Shown here one piece after another: positions 50,661 to 57,214 of a stretch of DNA of 57,214 bases. The notes below the pieces were generated by a model. The model saw only the letters and a program-made list of their open reading frames with translations. It ran no database searches and had not been told where the DNA came from. The number at the start of each line of letters is the position of its first letter. Within the stretch, counting starts at the first letter, position 1. The DNA is from Zhongshania antarctica (lineage in GTDB: Bacteria > Pseudomonadota > Gammaproteobacteria > Pseudomonadales > Spongiibacteraceae). The stretch lies in assembly GCF_014202945.1 (NCBI RefSeq), contig NZ_JACHHW010000014.1:1-57214 (forward strand), written 5' to 3'. The position numbers and the translations under genes were made by a program.

Positions 50661-53303
50661 TTAGTATTTCCAGCTTAAATCAAGCCCAAAACTCGTGCCT
50701 ACTTCCTGCTCTAAAATCACAACATTTTGACCGCTACTATTCTTCTGCTCAAACTCTCGCTTGGCATTAAGCAAATTACCGAGCTTAACTTTGACAGAAA
50801 TATGTTCAGTGGGGTAGTAATTATAAATAAGATCCAATGAACCGAAGGGCTGTTCAAAAGCGTCATCATTACCCGATGTACCAGCAAAGAAAATTCGCTC
50901 GCCGGAAACGTTATATAGCAACGATGCACTATGCTGTTCGTTCGGAGAATCATAACCCAAAGAAGCATTCACCACATATTTAGAGTGCCCAGTAAGTCGA
51001 CGGTCGGTATTGGTTACTTCATTATTGGTGGTTATGGTAATTTCAGAGTCGCTCAAGGTGACATTACCTGACATAAACAAACCTGCGGGCAAGGTTTTCA
51101 GGCCCTCAAACTCAATCCCGTAGACTTCACCTGAATCACCGTTAATATAACGCAGCACCGTGTCGTCATCTGAGCCAGCCCCTTCAACTTGCTCAATAGG
51201 CAATTGCAAATCCTTATAAAAAAGTGACACGGTAAAATTATCGCCACCGTCGTAATAGAATTCACTACGCAGATCGTAGTTTCGCACCTCCGTGGACTTC
51301 AATCGAGGATTGCCAAATACCCGCACACTCAACTCCGGATCGATATACGCAACGTCGGCGAGTTCACGCAGATCGGGCCGCACGACAGTTTCACTCACAC
51401 TAAAACGCAACTGAAACTCATTGGCAGCAAGTAGATCAACACCAGAATAGGTAAGTGCAATACTCGAATAGATATCATCATTCTGTACTGCAAAGGTCTG
51501 TTTAGGATCTTTAAGCGCATTGATTAGCTGCTGGTTAAATACCCCAGTAAAATCCAACAAGTTCACCGGTAAGACTGCTTGCTGATACTCTTCCCAACGT
51601 GCACCCGCAGTCAGTCGCCATTCTTCACTCACGCGGAAGTCTACTTCGCCAAAAACGGCTCCGATTTTCTGCGCGGCCACATAGCTTTCATTACCGAAAC
51701 CCGAGCCCATAGAAATATCAAAGCTATTAGCGGGATTGGCAATACTCCCGTCGGAGAAAACACTGGCAGGTGTACCCACAGTCGACAATGTGCCGACATT
51801 GGCCGTGTAGCCATAATATTCACGAGTTTTATCAGAATTCCACCATCCGCCTGACAAATTCAATTCTCGTCCTGAAAGATCTACAGGAAGAGAAAATTTC
51901 CCACCCCAACTTTCAACGCTGTCTTTCAGTGACAAAAACTCGAACTGACCGGACGACGAGGATTTTGATATATAAGGCGTTGGTTCAGCTGTATTTCGAT
52001 CTAAAGAGCCAATAAAACTCGTTGCATTCGGAATATCAGTTGTGGCTTCTGCGTCAGAGTAAAACCAGTCGAGGCTGAGCATCTCCAAGGCCGTTAGTGG
52101 CGCGAAATTGCCCAAGCGGTGGCTACCTTTTATTTGACTTAAGACCAATTCACGCTCTTCCATGCGTGTCGCATAATTCCGATCTGGGCTATTGTCTACC
52201 ACCGGATTATCATTGCTAAAGCTTGTGGTGATTCGCGCCTCATCGGAATCATTCTGAATATTATAATGACTCAACTGCACCGAGTGGTCTTGAGCGTACT
52301 CTGCACCAAGCACAAACGCCAACGTGGTGCGCTCCTCATGTACTGTGCGCTCTACCTCTGCAAAGTTGGTTTCTGGACTACCGATGCTGCGTTTGGTCTG
52401 ATTTTTATTGCGATAATCCTCATCATAAGCACCGCTAATTGAGGCACCTAAAACCAGCTCGTCGGCTACATCCCAAGCATTTCCAAGATCAACTTTTATA
52501 TCGCGATCTCGATCTAAACTACCCTGGGAAATAGCGACGTTACGGTTTAGCGACAGAATCAAATCCCGCTGAATACCCTCTGCTTGCTCACGCGTTACCG
52601 CGTTGCCAGAATCATTTTCAACATCGTATATATTAGTTTGTGACAAATCACCTTGATAACGACTTATGGCCGAGCGCAATGCACCGGGAAGCGCACTTGA
52701 GCCGCTATCAGGGTAGCTTAAGCCATCATCGCTCTCGCTATTAAAACCGGTACCGATACTAATCGCGGCAACAGGCCCCGATGGAACGTTACGGGTGCGG
52801 ATATCAATTGCGCCGCCACCAAAGTTAGCGGGCAAATCCGGCCCCCAAGATTTCTGTACTTTCAGAGATTCAACAATACTCGCAGGAAATAAATCTAAAG
52901 GAATAACGCTCCGAGCTAAGTCTGGTGAAGGCACCGCCGCGCCATTAACAGTGACATTGCTGTAGCGCTCGCCTAAACCACGAATATAGATAAATTTATT
53001 GTCGATCAAGGTTACACCAGTCACGCGGCGAAGCGCGGAACCAACATCGCTATCACCCGCACGCGAGATTGCTTCAAACCCTAAAAAGTCAGCTGAATAA
53101 GGTAGCTCTAAACGTTCATCAACCAATGAAGCTGCAACACTTTGCAAGCGGCCGACTACAACCACTTCTTCTAAGGCAGATGGCGAAAATATTTCGGCGT
53201 TACCGGTATCTGCTTCTTGAGCGATAACAGCGCCTGTAAAACTGCTGGTCACCAGCGCAACAGCCATTGCTAGCGGCGTCAGCGAAAATCGTGTAGTTAA
53301 CAT
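50661..53303 (-). CDS. TonB-dependent receptor paired with a surface lipoprotein
   Basis: An 880-aa outer-membrane receptor. The signal peptide ends near VIAQE (26-30). The plug carries LEEVVVVGRLQSVAASLVDE, then FIYIRGLGERYSNVTVNGA, PSPDLARSVIPLDLFP and WGPDLPANFGGGAIDIRT, a pattern of a distinct receptor subgroup that differs from the other two receptors here. The barrel ends LDLSWKY, with a terminal aromatic. The ATG at 53303 is chosen because AGGA lies 8 bases upstream; an ATG two codons earlier is too close to it. The gene follows the 563-aa lipoprotein by 124 bp, with a terminator-like hairpin between them. Such receptor/lipoprotein pairs usually bind a large or scarce ligand together. 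Confidence 0.93.
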   Translation of the reverse strand: MLTTRFSLTPLAMAVALVTSSFTGAVIAQEADTGNAEIFSPSALEEVVVVGRLQSVAASLVDERLELPYSADFLGFEAISRAGDSDVGSALRRVTGVTLIDNKFIYIRGLGERYSNVTVNGAAVPSPDLARSVIPLDLFPASIVESLKVQKSWGPDLPANFGGGAIDIRTRNVPSGPVAAISIGTGFNSESDDGLSYPDSGSSALPGALRSAISRYQGDLSQTNIYDVENDSGNAVTREQAEGIQRDLILSLNRNVAISQGSLDRDRDIKVDLGNAWDVADELVLGASISGAYDEDYRNKNQTKRSIGSPETNFAEVERTVHEERTTLAFVLGAEYAQDHSVQLSHYNIQNDSDEARITTSFSNDNPVVDNSPDRNYATRMEERELVLSQIKGSHRLGNFAPLTALEMLSLDWFYSDAEATTDIPNATSFIGSLDRNTAEPTPYISKSSSSGQFEFLSLKDSVESWGGKFSLPVDLSGRELNLSGGWWNSDKTREYYGYTANVGTLSTVGTPASVFSDGSIANPANSFDISMGSGFGNESYVAAQKIGAVFGEVDFRVSEEWRLTAGARWEEYQQAVLPVNLLDFTGVFNQQLINALKDPKQTFAVQNDDIYSSIALTYSGVDLLAANEFQLRFSVSETVVRPDLRELADVAYIDPELSVRVFGNPRLKSTEVRNYDLRSEFYYDGGDNFTVSLFYKDLQLPIEQVEGAGSDDDTVLRYINGDSGEVYGIEFEGLKTLPAGLFMSGNVTLSDSEITITTNNEVTNTDRRLTGHSKYVVNASLGYDSPNEQHSASLLYNVSGERIFFAGTSGNDDAFEQPFGSLDLIYNYYPTEHISVKVKLGNLLNAKREFEQKNSSGQNVVILEQEVGTSFGLDLSWKY

Positions 53304-53325
53304 AATCATAATCCTAAGTGCTCTG

Positions 53326-53351
53326 AAAAATGCCCCTCTCTTGGGAGGGGC
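53326..53351 (-). terminator. Terminator or attenuator between lipoprotein and receptor genes
   Basis: On the minus strand: GCCCCTC, loop CCAAGA, GAGGGGC, then ATTTTT. The 7-bp GC stem with U-tract lies 22 bp before the receptor ATG and could reduce read-through, so more lipoprotein than receptor is made. A second weaker hairpin (TGGGCC/GGCCCA) lies just upstream. Confidence 0.72.
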
Positions 53352-53427
53352 GTTCAAGCGCTATACTGCCGATGGGCCGCCAGAAGCAGGCCCACCTCCC
53401 TAATAAATCAAGGGGTTTGAGAACGAC

Positions 53428-55119
53428 TTAGGGATTCAGTGGCGCAGTCAAGCCAACTGTCCAGCCCGCCAACCAATCATCACCGGCATTCGCGCCACCG
53501 AGGTAGGTCGGCTTGGCGAAGAAACTTGCGTCGATAGTTGAGACATCAGTCAAGGCGCTAGCCTGGTCAAATACCGGCGTGCCAGCGCCATTAGTAATTG
53601 CTGCCGCCGTTTTATAACCGCGGGTACCCACGCCACCAACGATCAAGCTTTGAGCAGGAAGATCTGCACCAGTGATAATAACGTTGTTGGTGTTGTCGTT
53701 AGCCGGGGTATCTGCATTAATACCGCCACCAGCAAGCCAATTCACCAAGTCGAAATTACCTTTGGTCGCACCACTTACTTTCGTTGCTTCGGTACATGCA
53801 ATTACGTTACTGCTGGCTTTGCTTGTTTTGTCTTGAGCCGCATCAATAGTTTGTGGCCCCTCAGTATCATCCAACTCTAAACACTCTTGACTGGCCATGC
53901 CGGCCGCATTTGAGGTTACAATTGAGTTATACATTTGAAAGTGCACACCTTCCCGGAACAAGGGGCCTTCAGAGTCGCCCTTCGAGGTCGCGTTAACACC
54001 CGTATTTTCCTTAATGCCCGATGTTACACAGGTCATATTGGAGATAATGAGATTCGTCTTGGGGGTGATGCCGTCGCCGCGATTAGAGCCAGTATTATCC
54101 CCTTCGATACAGCGGTTGGCTCCCGACGTGTGTACTACCACAGCGTATTGAATTTTACCGTTATAACCTTCCGAGTAATCGATTGAATCATCACCCGCAT
54201 TAACGACAACAATGTGATCTAGATTGACCGCACCACCAAACATTTCAAAACCGTCGTCTTGAGTGGTGTAAGCCTGAACATGACTGATAATAGTCCCGCT
54301 ACCAACACCGTTTAAAGTGACAGCATTCAACTCATTACCGTCGATAACTTCAAAACCAGCGTGCTTAACGACCACATATTTCAGTACACCCGAGCTTTCT
54401 GCATTGTTATTACCACCGTAAGTGGCTGGCTGCCCTTCTGCCTCTTGATTACAGTTATGAACATTGTTTGCGGTAGCAACAAAATCGCTCACCGCGCCAG
54501 TACCAGAGCCTGAAGCAGTACCGTCATGGCACTTGTTAGTCTTGCCGTTACCATTAATTTGCAAACCACCCCAAAGACCGCGGTCGTCTTCAGTGGCTAC
54601 GCCATCGATGTCTTCATCTGCCGTAAAGGTGATTGGCGAGCCGGGTGTGCCTTCCGCAAAGATTTGCGAACCACGCGCTATACGCACATAACTTTCTGGA
54701 CGCTTAAATACCATGGTGACACCGGCATCGATTGTTAACTTGGTGCCTTCACCTTCTTGTGGAATTAATGTGCCGGCAGCAGCAGCTTGCGCATCAACGT
54801 CATCACCTATAAACAAACTATCTGCAAATTCGTGAACTCCAGCTATGGTCTGGAACTTCACCGTAGGAGCGGTAATTGGGTTAGCAGAGCTTACGAAGCT
54901 AGCAGGATAGAAACAGTCAGCACCAACAACCTGCCCCTGATAGGTCTGACCTGATTCAACATACGATGCACATGGGTTTGAACCACCACTACCACCGTTA
55001 CTAGTACTATTATCAACACTATTATCGATATTAGTTGGGCTCAGATTAATATCGCCGCCACCACAAGCTGCAAGTAACAAAGCAGACGACATTGCTGTCA
55101 ATGCGAATATCTTTTTCAT
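53428..55119 (-). CDS. Large surface lipoprotein with right-handed beta-helix-like region
   Basis: A 563-aa lipoprotein. The signal is LLLAAC with Cys19 followed by Gly, so it should reach the outer membrane. A Ser/Asn/Gly-rich linker (about 25-50) is followed by short beta repeats from about 125 to 450 that resemble a parallel beta-helix (LTIDAGVTMVFKRPE, VRIARGSQIFAEGTPGSP, and segments such as GVLKYVVVKHAG). Acidic residues and paired cysteines are frequent. A GGAG ribosome site lies 9 bases before the ATG. It is first in an operon with the TonB receptor, so it probably captures the ligand on the cell surface or is itself the receptor's cargo-loading partner. The ligand is unknown. Confidence 0.82.
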   Translation of the reverse strand: MKKIFALTAMSSALLLAACGGGDINLSPTNIDNSVDNSTSNGGSGGSNPCASYVESGQTYQGQVVGADCFYPASFVSSANPITAPTVKFQTIAGVHEFADSLFIGDDVDAQAAAAGTLIPQEGEGTKLTIDAGVTMVFKRPESYVRIARGSQIFAEGTPGSPITFTADEDIDGVATEDDRGLWGGLQINGNGKTNKCHDGTASGSGTGAVSDFVATANNVHNCNQEAEGQPATYGGNNNAESSGVLKYVVVKHAGFEVIDGNELNAVTLNGVGSGTIISHVQAYTTQDDGFEMFGGAVNLDHIVVVNAGDDSIDYSEGYNGKIQYAVVVHTSGANRCIEGDNTGSNRGDGITPKTNLIISNMTCVTSGIKENTGVNATSKGDSEGPLFREGVHFQMYNSIVTSNAAGMASQECLELDDTEGPQTIDAAQDKTSKASSNVIACTEATKVSGATKGNFDLVNWLAGGGINADTPANDNTNNVIITGADLPAQSLIVGGVGTRGYKTAAAITNGAGTPVFDQASALTDVSTIDASFFAKPTYLGGANAGDDWLAGWTVGLTAPLNP

Positions 55120-55401
55120 ATGAACTTATCTCCGGAACAGACTCTAAGGTTTTCTAGGATTGTATTAATGGGGCACATCTTAGGGAGGTTTGGTGACAGA
55201 TATATGAAGCGGGCATTTCAGTTATATGACAAATCAACAAGTTCAATATAAAGTGGACAACTCCGGATTTTAATTTAGCTGAATATTATTACGCGCATAT
55301 AGTCCGACCTACCCGGCTTATCCCGCATCCACATTGAATACCTCGGTAGCTGGCAGTAGGATGTGCAATTGATCCTAAATAGACATAAATAGGAATTGGT
55401 T

Positions 55402-56868
55402 ATGCAACTACGCAATCCCAATCTTCTTAGAGGCGAATCTTATATTGCTGGTATGTGGCAGCAGGGAGAGGACCTTCAAACTTTTGCCGTCCTAAATCCA
55501 GCCACCGGCGAAACCATACTGAATGTCGCCGACTTAAATGATCGGGATGCCGAACGAGCAATCGCTGCGGCCCATGCTGCTAAACCTGGTTGGGCAGCGC
55601 TCACCGTAAAAGAGCGCGCTAAATTATTGCGTCGCTGGTTTGATCTCATCATGGAAAATCAAGACGATCTAACGCTAATATTAACTACCGAACAAGGTAA
55701 GCCCTTAGCTGAGGCTAAGGGTGAAATTGCCTATGGCGCCAGTTATATCGAATGGTTTGCTGAAGAAGCAAAGCGCGTCTACGGCGATATTATCGCGCCG
55801 CCCAACAACAGCCAGCGTTTATTTGTTATTAAACAAGCAATTGGCGTTGTTGCGTCTATTACACCATGGAACTTCCCCAATGCCATGCTCGCCCGCAAAG
55901 CGGCTCCGGCACTCGCGGCTGGATGCACCTTTGTAGCCAAGCCTGCACATGAAACCCCTTTATCAGCAATCGCATTAGCCGTTCTTGCCGAACAAGCCGG
56001 AATCCCTGCCGGCGTCTTTAATATAGTTTGTAGCAGCAGCGCACCCACTATCGGCAAAGTAATGACTAGCAGCCCCTTGGTCAGTAAATTAAGTTTTACA
56101 GGTTCGACTCAAGTAGGGAAAACATTGTTAGAACAATGCGCCGGCACAGTTAAAAAAACGTCTATGGAACTGGGGGGCAACGCGCCTTTTATTGTATTCA
56201 ACGACGCCAATCTCGATTTAGCGATAAAGGGCTTAATGAGCTCAAAATTTCGCAACGCTGGGCAAACCTGTGTTTGCACCAACCGTATCTACGTACAACG
56301 TGAAATACACGAGGCCTTTGTCGAAAAACTCAGCACGGCGATGGAAGCACTTCATACCGGCAACGGTAGCCGCGCCCACGTTAACATCGGCCCGCTCATT
56401 ACGACCAAGGCAGTTGCCAAGGTAACGTCGCTCGTAGACGACGCAGTCACCAAAGGTGCGAAAGTAATATACCAGGCGAAGGTCGATACTAACGCCGGAG
56501 ATATAGACACCCACTTCTACCCCCCAACCCTAATTAGCGGCGTAAACAAGGATATGCAAATTAGCCGCGACGAAATATTCGGGCCCGTCGCCGCTATTTC
56601 CATTTTCGATACCGAAGAAGAAGTACTTGCCTCAGCCAACGACACGGAATTTGGTCTCGCCTCCTATTTCTACACCAGCGACATCAGCCGCGTTTGGCGT
56701 TTTGGCGAGGCCCTAGAATACGGGATAGTGGGTATTAACGAAGGCTTGATCTCTAACGAGATGGCCCCCTTCGGCGGTATTAAAGAGTCTGGCTTTGGCC
56801 GCGAAGGCTCGAAGTACGGCATTGAGGACTATATGGAAATTAAGTATATGTGCCTTGGCGGGATTTGA
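55402..56868 (+). CDS. Aldehyde dehydrogenase, succinate-semialdehyde-dehydrogenase-like
   Basis: A 488-aa NAD(P)-dependent aldehyde dehydrogenase. Catalytic residues are N157 in ITPWNFP, K180, E256 in MELGGNAPF and nucleophile C290 in RNAGQTCVC. Length and the sequence QTCVCTNRI, with a second Cys two residues on, match the GabD/succinate-semialdehyde dehydrogenase branch. Related substrates such as glutarate semialdehyde or other short aldehydes remain possible. No signal peptide. The ATG at 55402 has AGGA 7 bases upstream; a TTG two codons earlier is less likely. No GabT aminotransferase is adjacent in the window. It is transcribed divergently from the lipoprotein gene and ends at a strong terminator. 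Confidence 0.9.
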   Translation: MQLRNPNLLRGESYIAGMWQQGEDLQTFAVLNPATGETILNVADLNDRDAERAIAAAHAAKPGWAALTVKERAKLLRRWFDLIMENQDDLTLILTTEQGKPLAEAKGEIAYGASYIEWFAEEAKRVYGDIIAPPNNSQRLFVIKQAIGVVASITPWNFPNAMLARKAAPALAAGCTFVAKPAHETPLSAIALAVLAEQAGIPAGVFNIVCSSSAPTIGKVMTSSPLVSKLSFTGSTQVGKTLLEQCAGTVKKTSMELGGNAPFIVFNDANLDLAIKGLMSSKFRNAGQTCVCTNRIYVQREIHEAFVEKLSTAMEALHTGNGSRAHVNIGPLITTKAVAKVTSLVDDAVTKGAKVIYQAKVDTNAGDIDTHFYPPTLISGVNKDMQISRDEIFGPVAAISIFDTEEEVLASANDTEFGLASYFYTSDISRVWRFGEALEYGIVGINEGLISNEMAPFGGIKESGFGREGSKYGIEDYMEIKYMCLGGI

Positions 56869-56931
56869 TTGTTTGCGAGAGACGCTTGACGTGAGACGGT
56901 GAACGCACGGTGATCGGGAGATGCGTTACGA

Positions 56932-57069
56932 GAGACGGAAGACGCTAAAACTTAAAAGCCCCAGTAGGGTTTCCTGCTGGGGCTTTTTTGTGGGTATTGC
57001 GTAAGGCTGGGAACCGGAGACTTGGTGTTGATTTTATCTTTTGCGTCTTCCGTCTCCCGTCTCCCGTCT
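56932..57069. repeat. Repeat cluster around a terminator (AGACGG-type)
   Basis: GAGACGGAAGACGC (56932-56945) recurs inverted as GCGTCTTCCGTCTC (57043-57056), 14 of 14 bases. The right arm continues as CCGTCTC tandem copies to about 57069. The left side (56878-56940) has several imperfect GAGACG/GAGACGG units. The terminator lies between the arms. Confidence 0.72.
56954..56989 (+). terminator. Rho-independent terminator after the aldehyde dehydrogenase gene
   Basis: AAAAGCCCCAG pairs with CTGGGGCTTTTTT around a short interrupted stem and loop; the GC-rich stem and T-tract are typical. It is A-tract flanked and may work from both sides. Confidence 0.9.
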
Positions 57070-57214
57070 AGCATTGAGCTGCCGCGGGTACTGCGGGTTA
57101 TAAAAAGAACTAAAAAAATCAGCGTTGCAGCACTTAATAAAGTTTGGCGCGTAGTGATGACCTACTTTGTGTTGCGAGCAGTGCTCGCAATCCCTTTGGG
57201 ACGCTTCCGCTTCG
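57070..57214. other. Right edge: palindrome TTGCGAGCA-G-TGCTCGCAA, no gene supported
   Basis: The palindrome is at 57172-57190. An ATG frame from 57157 stays open to the edge (19 codons) but has no ribosome site and overlaps the palindrome; I do not call it. Confidence 0.4.

Noticed and set aside
57157-57214. Start of a gene running off the right edge
   Set aside because: Only 19 codons, no ribosome site, and a perfect palindrome occupies much of it.
1-57214. CRISPR arrays, rRNA genes, insertion sequences
   Set aside because: No regularly spaced repeats, rRNA motifs or transposase genes were seen.

Overview
The window looks like chromosomal DNA of a marine-type, Gram-negative gammaproteobacterium, plausibly near Spongiibacteraceae/Zhongshania. 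The reasons are three large TonB-dependent receptors, several outer-membrane lipoproteins (Gly at +2 after the lipidated Cys), a tRNA-Pro(CGG) of gammaproteobacterial type with encoded CCA, and mid-range GC. The genus is inference; there is no rRNA or other marker.

Layout. 1-2.4 kb: a tail of an unknown gene, a lone tyrosine integrase and a small conserved protein. 2.5-13.2 kb: a five-gene minus-strand operon, in transcription order an Ntn-type amidase, a heme/PQQ dehydrogenase, a TonB receptor, a heme/beta-propeller protein and a PQQ dehydrogenase. It reads as periplasmic oxidation and hydrolysis of an imported compound. 13.7-14.8 kb: a thiolase.

15.0-37.4 kb, the most interesting region: a minus-strand locus that looks like a Gram-negative, trans-envelope version of the poly-gamma-glutamate (PGA) synthase. 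In transcription order it holds: (1) a CHASE2 sensor with a degenerate histidine-kinase core; (2) a giant PgsC/CapC-like membrane protein; (3) an 812-aa membrane-anchored extracytoplasmic protein; (4) a PGA-hydrolase-like enzyme; (5) a 1723-aa exported protein with a C-terminal beta-barrel-like region; (6) a 1360-aa PgsB/CapB-type Mur-ligase fusion; (7) an M23 peptidase; and, after a terminator, (8) a CapA/PgsA-like lipoprotein. Genes 1-6 are tightly packed (21-bp gap, 1-bp and 3-bp overlaps, 11-bp overlap, 4-bp gap). The PgsC-like protein carries an internally duplicated membrane core and two C-terminal domains that line up with the neighbouring hydrolase but lack its histidines. The polymer need not be glutamate.

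37.6-41.6 kb: an M20 peptidase and a TonB receptor in one operon with a 19-bp palindrome upstream. 41.8 kb: tRNA-Pro(CGG). 42.2-44.3 kb: a monoacylglycerol-lipase-like hydrolase convergent with an XRE/MmyB-type regulator. 44.5-48.0 kb: a TetR repressor divergent from a luciferase-like (LLM) oxidoreductase and an APH/ACAD10-like phosphotransferase, with two operator-like repeats in the shared promoter region, then a small cupredoxin-like protein. 48.4-50.6 kb: a small membrane protein, an OsmC-like protein and a TPR/transglutaminase-like protein. 50.7-55.1 kb: a lipoprotein/TonB-receptor pair with a terminator-like hairpin between the genes. 55.4-56.9 kb: an aldehyde dehydrogenase followed by a strong terminator set inside a repeat cluster. 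All calls rest on reading motifs and comparing sequences by eye; no database search was run.
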